64,000 nucleotides of DNA from Pseudoneurospora amorphoporcata (Eukaryota > Ascomycota > Sordariomycetes > Sordariales > Sordariaceae), in the NCBI GenBank assembly GCA_033297205.1, contig MU859079.1:207451-271450 (forward strand), given 5' to 3'. Made by a program: the position numbers and the translations under genes. Below, piece after piece: positions 9,419 to 22,400 of the stretch. Within the stretch, counting starts at the first letter, position 1. The number at the start of each line of letters is the position of its first letter. The notes below the pieces were generated by a model. It ran no database searches. It was not told the origin of the DNA and worked only from the letters and a program-made list of their open reading frames with translations.

Positions 9419-12268
9419 TGGGGGAGGGCTTTAGGGCTCCATCGGGGATCATGCCGTTGTGCCTCCCGCGCGTAGATAGACGAGAAAGATCATGCCGTAA
9501 GGTGTATACATAGTAGTATAACTGAAATACAGACATAGAGTATCCACAAAAGGACCTATCTTGCTGGGTCTCGTAGCGAGTTTCAGCACACCTTTAGACC
9601 TAGACTTAAGTCTTACTATGTTTGATAAAATAGTGGAGTGATGATGGAGCTGGCACGTTGGCGATGGTTGTGTCCATGTCTCGTCTGAATCTTCCTGTCA
9701 GTATGTGTCAACCTGTCAGACCTTGGACAATCATGCTTTACCCGTATAATCCTGTACGACGTGTATGGCCATGTACACATGCCTGACAAGCTCGTAACCC
9801 GGGTAAATGGAGCCGGTTGAACCGTCCTTCTTATGCTTGGTATTGGCGCCCGATTCGCGTGGGTGAACACGGGGCATACGAAAACAACTACCGGCGTGAT
9901 AACCACCTGTATGCTGGCGACATTATATGAAAAAATAGATTTCAGGTGAGGTCTTGGCGAGAGCATGTTGTTCTGACATAGCGCAAAATAGCACCGTGGC
10001 GAACAGTTGAAAACCAGAAAATATGGAGGAAATGGCACAATGGCACAATCCAAATTGTTAGTGCCGAGTGTGCTGCTCGCTGTATGATGCAGCGCATATT
10101 CATGCCTACCTCCCCGGTAAGCTGCATAAATACAGCCTTGCAACAGGCCACCGACATGGTGGGGGTGAGTTTGGGTTGTGTGCATTTCGCACACCGATCT
10201 TATGTGTGGCTTCGCAGACGTGTTGCACGGCGTCTATTCTACCCCGTATGGGGTACGTCGCAATATGCTCGTATACGGTCAGAGACCAAAAAAAGAAATG
10301 TGAGAGAACTTGTTTTCGTTTTTCGATGCAAATTGAGTTAAATCGTGGTGTCTTGTGGTGAATTGTGGTGAGTTGTGGTGTTTTGTGGCTGACTGAGAAC
10401 GCGTTGCTCGACCCGATATACCCACGCAGCCAAGCAGGCCCAACCTCATCCTGCTGTACACATCACCCCTGGTTTGATTGTTGGCGTGGTACTTGCAGAG
10501 GGTACTTTGGCCACTTTTAGGCTTGATAGGCGGGACTTCTAGCCTGAAAAGCCTCTCGCTGGGAATGGAGTCAAGTTTTGGTGCGGTTTTGGTGCATGTG
10601 TGCGGGACACGAGAAATCGTTCATAGGAGCGCCAGAATCCCTTATCTTTTCCTTGGTCTGAAGAGGTTGCAAGTCTCGCGCTAATAATTAAAACAGGGCT
10701 GATGTATAACGCAGGTGGCAGGTGGCAGGTGGTCAGACGGGTCCCTCCCGTCGAGGCACCCGAGGTGAGAGGAGGGGACACTGGGCAATGAGATCGAAAA
10801 GACGACCTCCATCTCATCAGCCACTTCCGTGATGCTCGACCGCCCGGCCACCACCTCACCACCTCTGCCATCCAACCCAGCTTCCACCAGTCTGCGTGTC
10901 TCGGGATGTTGGTGTGGCTGTGGCTAATGGGTGAATGTGCCTGGTGCGCCGCAGCCTGTTGCGTGCTTGTGGTCCCTGGTGTCGTGGTGGGCGTTGCCGG
11001 CCCGCTCCCGTGCTGGCTTTACCGTGACTGTGTGGCTAGCTGAACTCACAGAGCCTCTGATGAACCTTGACATCAATCAGCAGCCAGCTGTGAGTGGACG
11101 TTGGCTGTCGCATTCATGGTCGTCGTACACAAAAGTCTTACGAGCTTCGTTTCTGCTGTGACACGTTGGACGAACCCCGAGAGTCCAGACAGACAACCTG
11201 ATGGCGGCGACAACAGAGTTGGAACTTGGGCAATTACTGCCAGCCAGGCCCGATTGTCTGTGGCGAGCTGTCTGCGCATACCTAGCGCACGAGTCTGCAC
11301 TGCGTCTAGTTCTAGAAGTGACCGGACCACTGAAAAAGGACGCGTGGGATTTGTGCGATTCAGTGCAGACCAGTCCTGGGAATAGTGAGAGTGATACGCC
11401 CTGTTATTAGACCTGTAAACCGGCCCTATTCGGTATCAAGGCGTGCTATACTATCACTTGCAGTATGCGGCCGTCCTAATAGTAGCGCCCCAATCCGGAC
11501 GGACAACTCACACTGCCCGCTGGTTGGCCTTCAGCCCTGTCCGAAAACGTCGACTCATGACGGCCACCCATCACGTAAACCATTACCATTGAGACCACAC
11601 CACCGCATCGAGAACCACAGACCCAGCCGCACACAGCTGGTATGTTTTCATGTACCCCCCCCCCCCCCCCCCCAATCACCTCCTCATTGTGCCTCTTTCA
11701 TGCCGTCACATTTGCGCTGTCACGCTAGCTGGGGCTGGGGATATGGCTCTCCGAAGAATGTCTGGATCCTGAAGCCTGCGACAGCCCGGGGATGCTTGTT
11801 TGGAGGAGGTGACGAATTCTTCAACGGATTCTGGTTCGACTGCAGTAGCTAGACTGCTCCGATGTGCATTCTCGTTCGATAGTCGGTGTCGCCAACAGCT
11901 GAAGAACCGAAAGCGTCGAGATGGTGGTAGGCATCCGGGGACGTGGTCCGGCAGAAAAAAAACAACAACAGCCCCGAAGTACGTGCTAGGGCTGACTCGT
12001 TTAACTCGCTGCCGAACCCCTGCTCAAGCAAAGAAAAGTGTAAGTCGGTCTGGCTGAAAGGCAGTGTAGGAGAAGGTTGGTTGGTGCCATAGTAGGATGA
12101 CATTAGAACATAGATGGCGGCATCCCACCTCGAATTTGGGGGTTTGAGAGTTAGTTCAGTTTCTGTTGAAGATTAGCAGACACACACACCGACGCAGTCC
12201 AAAGTCAAGCACACATCAAGACAAGCCAGACACAGACACACACAGACACACAGACACTCTTGCCCAAC
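9419..12268. other. Intergenic region between sph3 and the small secreted protein gene
   Basis: 2.85 kb without a supported gene. It contains a 10-bp minisatellite at 10341-10390, a triple GCAGGTG repeat near 10717-10735, a run of about 17 C near 11656-11673, and a CA/GACA-rich leader just before 12269. The remaining open frames are short and show no recognisable domain. Confidence 0.55.
10341..10390 (+). repeat. Five imperfect copies of a 10-bp minisatellite (NNTTGTGGTG)
   Basis: Five consecutive 10-mers share the core TGTGGTG (first copy CGTGGTG, last copy TGTGGCT). It is non-coding and lies between sph3 and the small secreted protein gene. Confidence 0.8.
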
Positions 12269-12774
12269 ATGAAGTTCTCCTTGTCCGTTGTTCTTGCCGC
12301 TTTTGCTCTGCAGTCCACTGCCCTCTTGGTGCCTAGGGACGCTCTTTCCTCCAACTTGAACTCTGGTCTTGCCCCCGGGGTTGGCAACATCCTTCCCCTC
12401 GAGATTCGGGCTGGAAAAGGAAAGGGCAAGCACACGCACGCCCATGGAGTACGGCCCAACTTCCGCAAGCCGTGCAAGAACTTGCCATCGAACTGCCCGT
12501 CATTCCTGAACAAGAAGGCCGTAAGTTCCTCCCACATCCCCGTCTGACGATACTACTTGCCTAGAACGGTGTGTTGATGTTGACTCCTTCCTTCCCACCA
12601 GATGTGCGAATGCAAGGCCGCCGCAACAGTCGCTGCCTACTTGGAGTCCGAGAGGGGATGCCCAAAGCCGTCTCAAAACGTAAGCCTCCTTCCGACATGG
12701 TTGCCATCCTGCCTGTCCCGATATTGGATGATTTCGAATGGAAACTAACGATCGTGGGGTACTAGGCGTGCTGA
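12269..12774 (+). CDS. Small secreted six-cysteine protein inside the GAG cluster, three exons
   Basis: Exons 12269-12520, 12602-12679 and 12766-12774 give 112 aa; both introns are phase 0. Intron 1 (81 bp) runs GTAAG to CCAG. Intron 2 (86 bp) runs GTAAG to TAG with a CTAAC branch site. Residues 1-18 are a clear signal peptide (MKFSLSVVLAAFALQSTA). A short linker leads to a basic, His-rich patch (AGKGKGKHTHAHG, about 48-60). Six cysteines follow: two in exon 1 (KPCK, SNCPS), three in exon 2 (MCEC, GCPK) and one at the C-terminus, so three disulfides are possible. I do not recognise the family. Its position between sph3 and uge3 suggests, but does not prove, a role with the extracellular matrix; it could equally be an unrelated effector-like protein. 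The very short third exon (two codons plus stop) is the least certain part. Confidence 0.7.
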
Positions 12775-13894
12775 TTTTTTTAGAGTGCGATGTGACTGAA
12801 GTGACAGGATTTCTGGCTTGATGGTATTGGGCTTTTGGTTACAGTGGGCTTCTATATTAATTGTTAGGGCATTACGACATCATGTCAAAGTTGGAGTTCA
12901 GGTTGCACATCGATACAAACCTAATTTGGAGAACAAAGCTCCAATGCAGCAAAATAAACAAAATGCAAACCACCACATCTTCATCAACAGAGATGCAATG
13001 CGATCTCCTTGTCGTCGGGTAGCCGCAGTGCACCCAGTGTAAGCACTGGACGTATAGAAGCTCAAGATGACATACTTCTGTAGTACAACATCTGTTCTTC
13101 ATGGCCATCACCCGTCAGCTACTTGAACGGCTGGCTGGCTTGGAGGATTCACTAGTATTGATCTTGTGTGGCCATTAAGGTGCACATGGCTTGACTTACT
13201 TGACGTCGGAGGCGGGGGCAGGGGCAATGAGGGGTATCTTGTGCGCGGGGTAGATTGGGAGCCGACGCGTAAGACTGGACTGTCAAGACAATGCCACGAA
13301 ATGAGGGGCAATAAAGCATTAACAACTGTCTGTGCCCTTCAACACCACGGCATGTTAGTAATGAAACATCATATCCGAACAATTATTACCGGCAGGGCAG
13401 GCGCGACGACAAGACATCGCCACCGCGGCTGCGAAAATGGAGAATGGCAAGAGCAGAGGAGAGCTGGGTGAAGAGTTTTTTTCTTTTTTTTTTTCTTTTT
13501 CGCATCGATTGCAGTTCTTTCCAACGTCAATCCGTCGTCAACTATCATCAGCAAACAAAGCATCTACGGTCTACAATCGAAACGGCAACAACAAACAAAA
13601 CAGTATGAACAAAAATCAGGCCCTGCGACCTGCGACCCTTTTGTTCATTGCACCCATCATGATACGTACCCCGGAAGCGAAAAACACCACCAACAGAAAC
13701 AGTGAGCCTAGCAACGATGCCCAACCGGATATTTTCCCATCCAAAAAGCCATACCCAAACAGTCGAGAGAGAAACAGAATAATGAGAAAGACGCCAACGA
13801 TTCGCTTTCGCTTCGTTGTTGCGCTTAGGAAATCATGGACCAAAACGGAGAATCATTGAAGAGACGTGAGGAGGGATCATCATCATGACGTCCG
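12775..13894. other. Intergenic region between convergent small secreted protein gene and uge3
   Basis: 1.1 kb containing the 3' ends of two convergent genes. A T-rich tract lies near 13479-13501. No gene or clear regulatory element is supported. Confidence 0.55.
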
Positions 13895-15366
13895 TCACGA
13901 CCTCAGCGATACCTTGGACACGTAGTTCCATAGGTCAGCAGCGCACTTGGTGATACTCTCGCGAGTCGTCCACCCGAGCTCCTTGGCCGCACGATCCGTC
14001 GAAGCGACACATGAGCCGACATCGCCAGGCCGCCTGTCAACAAGGGCGAGGGGGATCTCGCGACCAGCCGCCTGTTCCAAGCTGCGAACCGCCTCAAGAA
14101 CTGTTGTGCCCGTACCACTTCCGAGGTTGAAGGTCGAGAACCCGTTGCCCTTCTTCGTGTTCCAGTTGAGCGCCGCAATGTGTCCACGGGCAACATCGAG
14201 AACGTGAATAAAGTCGCGAATCGCAGTGCCATCACGTGTTGGCCAGTCAGATCCGAATACACTGAGTTCGGGGCGGTCACCCTTAAGGACCTGCGTGAGC
14301 ACTGGGAAGAGGTTGGTCGGCTCCCCGCGCGGGCTCTCGCCCAACACGCCCGAAGGGTCGCATCCAACGGGGTTGAAGTATCGGAGCGCAACGATTCGCC
14401 AATCAGCGTCCGCCTCGGCCACATCCGCCAAGATCGCTTCTCCAAAGTATTTGGTGCGTGCATACGGGCACGACAAACCCTCAATGGTCGGCTCAACAAT
14501 GGTCGTCTCCCCGGCCTCGTTTTGTGTCTTGACCTGGTGGTGTACGAGGTCCTCCTCCTTGAGTGGCAGGCCGGCGTTGGCCTTGGATCCGTACACGGTG
14601 GCCGAGCTGCTAAAGATAAAATTGCGGATGTTGAAACGCTCCAGCTCCTGAAGCAGGTTGACCAGTCCGCACACGTTGTTGCGATAGTAGCGAAGGGGCT
14701 GCTGGATGCTCTCGACGACCGACTTGTATGCCGCAAAGTGGATCACCCCTGCAATCTGGGACTGGTACGACACAACCTGCCTCCCCGACGTAGCGTCCAC
14801 CGTCATCACCGGCTTGCTGTATCTCTCCAGGAGAACGTGCATAGCCTTGCTGCGGTAGTCGATGCGGAAGAAGCGAAGACGGGGCATGGGGACGTTGTTG
14901 ACCTTGCAGTGATGGGCAGCCAGCATTCTGACGTTCTTGAGAACGGTCTTGTAGCTGTTGCTCAGGTTGTCCACTACGATAACTGTGTGCACATCACATC
15001 GTTAGTGTACTGGCTTTCATAAGGGGCTACTAGATCCACTCAACACCGCCATGATCAGCACTTACCATTGTGTCCTTCACGAAGCAGCTCAAGCGTGGTG
15101 TGGGAGCCGATATATCCAAGACCACCAATCACCATGATGTACTTCTCCGAACCATCAGCCGGCGCCTGTGTTGTCGAGCTCTGCTCCAAGAGGGCATCTT
15201 CAGATGGCACGTCAAACTCGAACTCATTATCGGAGAGCGCAGGAGTGGTAAGTGGTGAGCTGCCGGCCGAATAGTCGCGGGAAGACGAAGTCAGATACTC
15301 CTCAGAGAGATCCTGATCTTGGACGTGATCCCCAAGATCAAAGCGGGAACTCGAAGTGCTCGACAT
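13895..15366 (-). CDS. uge3: UDP-glucose/UDP-GlcNAc 4-epimerase (Uge3 homologue), two exons
   Basis: Exon 1 is 15366-15066 and exon 2 is 14982-13895, joined in phase 1 across an 83-bp intron (GTAAGT to CACACAG). The protein is 462 aa. It is an extended short-chain dehydrogenase: the NAD-binding glycine motif GGLGYIG is at 81-87, followed by the GHNVIVVDNLSNS strand, FSSSATVYG and the catalytic Y-x3-K in CPYARTKY, then ALRYFNPVG and the GDVGSC region. These are diagnostic of GalE-type epimerases. An N-terminal extension of about 74 residues, rich in Ser and acidic residues, precedes the fold. In A. fumigatus, Uge3 makes both UDP-Gal and UDP-GalNAc for GAG and acts in the cytosol. Linkage to gtb3, ega3, sph3 and agd3 supports the Uge3 rather than the housekeeping role, although sequence alone does not separate the two. 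Confidence 0.9.
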
Positions 15367-18300
15367 GATGAATCTGAACAAGAGCTTATGAGAAGACTCG
15401 CAGTGTAGGATTGATGAGCGAGTGTGAGGCAAGGATGGAGACGATCACTGGCCTTTTTTGGAGGAGCTGCGTCGAGAGCTTTTATCAAGGACAGCCTTAG
15501 CTGGTGACAGGGCAAAAGAAAAAAAGGGAACAAGACGGCAACGCCCTTCACAGTCAGCAAAACCTTGTCATCAACACCAGCCAGCGCTAGAAGGCCCGAC
15601 CGACCGATGCGGTTACATCCTAGAAGCCGGGCGGGAGGGCGGCGAGTGTCAAGCTGAGATTATGCCAGCGCGCCTGTGCTGGCCCCATCGTGGCTCCATG
15701 TTCTTCGATGCCTGTCATTCTCGTCATAAACCCAATCCATTTTCGTCCGGCGAGACCGTATTGAACCTAGCCCGAATGGCAACAGATGCGCGACATGCCA
15801 TCCACCAGAGGCCCCTTGGCCCAGCTGAAGCAAATCTCTGACCCGTAGTCTCCTCTGGGCTCCGCCGGATCCCAGCCGGATGGGCATTTCTCTAGACACC
15901 CAGCGCCGCAGGCTTTTCCCCTACAGGAGTCTCGGCTTACCTTTGCTCCATCCAGCTATACACGAAGCCGACATGCTCCGATTCAAGCTCCAGAGCAGCC
16001 AATCCGCACTGACTGACATCACCTAGACCATTGCTGGCGCTGTGCAAGTCAGGAGATCGAAGGAATGAATGGCATCAAATTTGTAACCGCGACTACCTAT
16101 TGTCACCAGCCGTTTCCGGTCCCACGTCCCACTTTGACGCCTGCGCTGTGCATATCCAATGTGCTACGCTACAGGCTGCCACTACGAGCAGTTCAGCCGA
16201 TGAATGAGTTGGACAGATGAGCCCAGACGCTAATAGAATTCGATGGGGCATGGGGGTAGGTAAGTTGGTATCTCGGAGTGCTTAAGTGATTATTTCATAC
16301 GGGGGCACACCACAGACAGGCACAGGCACAGCAAACTCACATTGTCGAACAGTTGTGAGGTTCCCAAATCTGCAGCAAAACCCCGACACCCCCATTCTCA
16401 TGCCAGGCACTAGCGCCAGCAGTCCCGAATGGCGAGACCAACAGGAGCATCAACCTTTCACCCTCCAGAAAACAAAATGAGGCTCTCTCTCTTGGCTTTG
16501 TGGCTTTCCATGCTTCTTTCTGAACATCACCGAGGCAGCCACCAGGACAAGATTTGGTCGAATCAGAGCCTACTCTTGTAGCCACTATCACAGATTTCAA
16601 GACATTGGGTCTCAAAGAGCACTTTACCCTCACATACAGTACACTTCCCGAAACCCCAGACCTGGGTTTCAACACGGAACTCGGAACGGGAAACCAGGAA
16701 ACCAGAAAACCCTACACACCTGAAATCGGGTTCTTGCTGTAGTGATCTCGCAAATCCATTCCCGAGGACTATTTGGGCTTTGTTTGCCAACCGAGACTTA
16801 CCGAACACGAAACTGGCCGGTAATCTTGTCCGTGGTGATGGACTGCGGCGCCGGCGGGTTGGCCAATATGCTGCTCACTTTCGTCCAGGCAGTCCTACTG
16901 TGTAACAGGATTGGATCTGACTAGGTTTTAAATATGGAAATGGGATACAGTTGCAGAGCACACAACAAGCGAGACACTATTGACAAAAACGCAACAAGCC
17001 AGCATCGGAAGTTGCATCTCACATCTCACCACCAAAACGCCATATGAAAGGCCTCGAAGGTACATCGAGTGAAGTCTCGAGCATTTGAGGTTGGAACAAC
17101 CAATGACAGGCTCTGGCTCGTGCTTCTCCGCTGTAACCGTATCGACGGGCGGATGGTTGTCCGTGGCGTCCTTCTCGCGGCGGAGGTGGCGGGGGATCGT
17201 TTACCGGGATCACGGGCTAGGACGACGTCTTGGCCCTTGTTGGTCATAGGGCATCAGCTTGGCTGCTCTCTGACTGCATGAATGCGATGACACGAGAGGC
17301 ATGAATTGGCCAGGCATCATTGTGAGTTTTTTTCGGTCAATATTTTCTTCCTGCCGATGTTGGAGTTTCTACGCCAAACTTTTTTTTTTTCTTTTTTTTT
17401 TTTTTTCCAGTGTGGGTTGGGTTGTTTCTACCACCTACCCAAGCACCTCTCGAGCACCTCTCCAGGGCGGCCAGCCACCCACGTCGCTGTCAAAGAAACA
17501 TGAAGGGTCGCGGCGTGGCCCCTGTACCCCTTGTACCGACCGTGACGATGCAAAGAATTTTGTGTAGCGTTCTGGCTCTGTCTGGCCACGGCATCGCTCC
17601 GACTCACACTGTAATCATGTCATGTCGATCAATAGTGTGGCCTTGTTAAAATCTAACGTTCCAATATCACTGACGCTTGGATAGCAGCATCAGTCATCAG
17701 AACACTCGGCTTCCAACAGTATCTGGACCAAAGAACCAGAAACCTTACCGCTGACACAAAGCGGCTAGCCATCCGGGACACATGGAGATTCGCTCGCTAC
17801 CACAATGTCCGAAGGTAATAAACGCCGTCCTGGATCCCGTACTAAAAGGTTTCAAAAAGGCGTACGGGGGTCATAATCAGATCTTGCGGTTTCCTTGCAG
17901 TTGTGTTTTTACACTTACATTACGATTATATCCCCGGCGGGTTTAGGCTGCTGTGAGTCTCCCCACCGTCCGCCCAAGACCCCTGCAAGGCCCGGAACTG
18001 TGGAGAAACATCCGTATTTACCATGCTCGGTACGACGCCGGTCGGACAACCTTGTACACGTGTACTGCTACGACATGCGGCTCGTTCGCTCGTTTTGGCT
18101 TCCGAGCAACCAAGCGCATCACAATTTTGAACCACGCCAAGATCACCTATTCTTGGATTCGTGGAATCGTGGATTCGAGAACATGCCCCCCTTGCCGTAA
18201 CAGGGGTCCCGGAGGCAGAGACTACCAGTATCCGCCAGCAGTGGGAGTGGGTTGAGCCACCGATTCAGGAATTGTTCTCTCGCTGCGTCCATTCCTGTTG

Positions 18301-19441
18301 CCAAGTTTCCTTGTGGCAGACGTCAAATTACACCTGCGCCTCCAGTACCACGACAGACTGCGCACCGACAGGCCCAACAAAATTCGAGACTCGCACGAGC
18401 CGCTGGATGGATGGGAAACGACCTGAAATAGGAAAAAGTAGACGGGCCAGAAGGCACCAGGGGGCCCAGAGTGTCAAGACGCCTAAAGTGCTTAAGCAGC
18501 CAAGCACTCGCTAAGGCGCCCAGATACATATGGTGCGATCCGCAGGGTGGATGAAGCTTTTGACAGACAACGAATGAGGCGCTCACGTAAGGTGACAAGG
18601 CGGTGGCCCCGGCGCGTACGATCCAAATACGAATTGGGTACTAGTTATCCCTCTTCGTAAAAAAACAATCCGATGGCCAGCGTCTACACGGTACCAAATT
18701 GGGAATATTACTGCAATTCCTAGACCAAAACGGAAAGCGGTCGAGCACTCGACTGTTCTTTTCCAGCCGAGCACCGGTTCGGCGGATGGCTCACCCCCAG
18801 GGTATGATCGCGCACGGGGTTCGTTTCGTACTGGTCGGTGATACGATACCCTACCGTGCCTCGTCGTCGACCTCGTTCCTCAGCCTTTCATTCTGGCAAC
18901 TTTTGTGACTCCCCCCCTGTTTGGTGTGGGTCGGGCATGGCGACATGGAGGTGGCCGCCGCCCGGTGCCGCTTGAACTCGAGACCGACTTTGGGTTCCCC
19001 GATTTTTCAACTTCACGTTGTGAGGCTGTGAAAATATTCTTGTCCAGTGTAACCACCGTCTCGAACGTAGTGCTTCCTCTCTTCTTCCATCGCTTCACAC
19101 CAAAGCATCACTTGCAGACGGGACCCCTTCCTATCTTCTATCTGGACCTTATTCTTGGTCCGCCTGCTCTCTTTCAGCACGTCTCCCGTTTCAATACCAT
19201 GTCCTCGTGGCGATGATCACTCCCTAGCTTTTTACTGTACATATCACCATCCATCGCAACAGAGCGCCATCCCATAATCGTTAATCCTAATCGGTTCCAT
19301 CAGCGGGGACTTTGCTGCTGTTTCGACATCCACACATGTTCTTTGCCTAGGATTCCACCTGGCCAGTCCTTTACACCTTGCGTCTTTCATCAGTTTCACA
19401 TAGCCGTTGCTCCCGTCATTGGGCATCGCCATTGACTGGCA
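15367..19441. other. 4.1-kb intergenic region between divergent uge3 and gtb3
   Basis: The largest gene-free stretch in the window. It separates uge3 (minus) from gtb3 (plus) and must contain both promoters. A T-rich tract is present near 17380-17407. Many short frames exist but none shows a domain, splice support or typical fungal protein composition. The part just before gtb3 (about 19050-19441) looks like a transcript leader. Confidence 0.55.
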
Positions 19442-22400
19442 ATGGCTTCCTTCTTTCCACCCCCGGGGGCCGGGGACCCAGTACTGCAGATATGCAACAG
19501 CGATAACGATACCACCCGGCTCGTCTACTGCAACAAGATTCTGTCTTCAGAAGATAGGTTGAGAACCTCATGGCAGTGGGGCACATTGATGGTGGGAATC
19601 GTAGGGTTGGCTCTTCCCGTCCTACTATCGGTGATCCTAACAATCTACCATCGTCTGCGTCAGTCAATATCAGACAGTTACACCAAGTAAGTTCACCCGT
19701 GTCTCAGCATCTCGTTCTCCTATTTCCCATCACCCCAATGCTATCCTATCCATGATATTGTCTATGATATTAACATCTACAATAGGAGAAAACGCCAATC
19801 ACCATCCGGAAGGAAGACCCCAGGCTCACCGCCGTCGCGGCCAGAGTTCAAGATCCCGTCCTCAACCAAGACTTTCCGGTTCTTGGATGGCGGTGTATCA
19901 AGCGATGGTAGCGACGCCACCCAGCAATTAGTAGGGGGCACTGTTTACATCAGTCCATTACCGTCGTGCACGGACCCTACCCCTTTCCAACCCCTTCAAG
20001 CTTCCCCAACCCAGGACATCATTCGCCTTGGGTTGGTTGACACTCAGCACGTTTCCCCTGCCGATCTTCCGGCGTGGGAGACGCATATTTCCGACTTCAT
20101 CCTAAGCGATGACGTCTCCGGGGTAGTCTTGAAGATAGCCGACCTTGCCAAGGAGGATGAGGAGACGGCGGCGAGTCTGTTTGCCCGGCTTAGCCAGCGG
20201 GCGGTGCCGATCGTCCTTAACCTCGGGCTTGAGGATGAGACCGAGTTTGTTAAGAACATCGACTTCTCGGACCTGGTGGGCGTCATCGTTGAGAATGCCT
20301 GTATCCTGCCCAATGGCGACAGGCGGGATTACTTCCGGTCGGAGAAGTTGAGGGAGCTCATGAACAAGTGTGCCAAGGAGAGGATAGAGCGCCCGCACTT
20401 CTTCGTTGCCTTTCACGACCTCTGGGAACAGCAGCCTTCTGTGGCTGTTGTGTGCAGAGGTGAGAAGGTCGCGAGCCATTTTGAGGCTGTTTATCAGCAT
20501 GGCCCTAGACATGTGGCGAGTGGTCTGAAGATGACCCAGCCTCCTGTGAGCGGCTTTGAGTATCTGCGAAAGCCTGAGACTTGTGATGTGAGTTGCCCTG
20601 GTCGGTGCCTTCAATCAGCGACAAGAATGATAGCTAACGAGGCTGTTACAGCTTCAAACCGCGTGGTTGCAGCAAAAGAAGAAGGTTTATGTGGGCGATG
20701 ATAATGAGCTTATTGACCAGACCTCGAGACTTGACATTGATAGAATCGCGTCAATTGTCCCTGACGTCAAGAAGCTGTTGCAGCCCGTTGAGCCAACGAC
20801 AGAAAATCAGGAGTGGTGGTCTGACGAGCCAGAGCTCTCCTCCCCGCCCCCCTATCGCGAGGTGGCGCCTGCAAGGGACGAGTTCTGGGAGTGCGACCAC
20901 AGAGGTGAGGCGCTCTCAGCCTTGGGATGCATCCCACTCACTGCGTCGGCAACCGACATGCAGTTCGAGGCTATCTTGGCGACGCAGACCCATCTGCGCG
21001 ATCTGAACATGCTGCAGAGGCTGCGTCCTGCCGAGGTCGATAAGCTTGTTATGGCTTATCGCAACTTCCAGCAGGAGACCGCGCATCCTCACCTGTTCAC
21101 TCCTCTTGTTGAGGGCCTTGTCGAGGGCAAGGTTTGCGTCTATAAGGGCCTCGACACCGGCTTCAAGGTTCCCGATGGCGAGGCTCACTTCTGGGGTATC
21201 TCGGTTCCTCGCTCGGAGGATGGCGACGTCGACATCTTCATTTCGCGCAGCAACCCCAGTGATGTCGCAACCATTCTCCACGTCTGGCTGGCTCACAATG
21301 GCGTTGCCCGTGTGGACAGGTACGAGGAGGAGCTGCGTCTGGAGAACAACATGGGCTCCGATCTGCCTTTGCCTACCAGCATCCAGACTGCCATCAACAT
21401 GTGCTCTCCTTCCGAGGTTCTCTTCTTCTTGCAGCAGCTGCAAGTTAGCCGCTTGACGCATCCCTTCCGCATCGTTATGGAGGCTTACTGCCGCGCTGTT
21501 CTCCTGGATGAATCCTCTACCATCGCCTGGAACGATGCTCACTGCCGCCTTTACCTCGAGGGCAAGGTCTCTATGAGGGACCTCCTCGAGCGGAGACTGA
21601 CCGAGTTTGCCCGCCAGGGTGCCACTCTCCTTCCGTCCGCTGATGGCCTCGTGGCTCTCGCTGAAAGAATCGATCAGAGTGTCCGTCAATCCCTCTACGC
21701 TGGCAATGTTGATTCGCTCAACGCTATCAGGAACCCCCTGACACATGCTTTGGATCCTATGAACCAGTACCATGACAACAAGTTTGTTGATGTCAACACT
21801 GATTTGATCGCTCTCATCTTCCTTACCACTGTTCGCAAGCTCGCCCTTGAGGATGTCTACCTCGAAGCCACCGATCACTGTCCCCTTTTCTCTCAGCCTG
21901 ACCAAGCAGCTGTTTTCGCCGAATTGTGGGTGCTCGGTTCCCAATGCGAGGCCTTCTTCGGCATGCATCCGCGTGCCCTTGGCAAGATCATCTATGACCA
22001 GTACACCGCCTACCTTCATCAGAACCCCCCTCCCACCCCTACGGATGATGGCGACCGCAATGGCCATATGACAGTATATGCCAAACCCAAGCCTTCTCAG
22101 AGAGAGCCTGGTGATGAGTACGAGGACCCCGCTCGCCGCGGCTTTAGGGACCGCATGAAGCTCAGCTACTTCCGCGAGAAGCTTGCTGACTTCGGCGCCC
22201 TGTCCATCTTCTGCATGCCCGCCATCCTGGATATCATCCTGCTCACCTTTGTCGGTCGTGGTCTGTTCATGACCGCCTACATGGGAGACGACAACCTCCT
22301 TGCTGCCTGCTACGGTCTTTTGATCGCTCTGCTTATCTCTGCTGGTGTTACCGGCTGGGTTGGCAGTATCGGCAACTACTACCTCTGCAACTTTGCGTAC

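Noticed and set aside
13265..13272. ACGCGTAA, a match to the StuA (APSES) consensus
   Set aside because: It lies between two convergent 3' ends, not in a promoter, and an 8-bp degenerate match is expected by chance.
14180..15022. Plus-strand open frame of 280 codons
   Set aside because: Antisense shadow of the epimerase gene.
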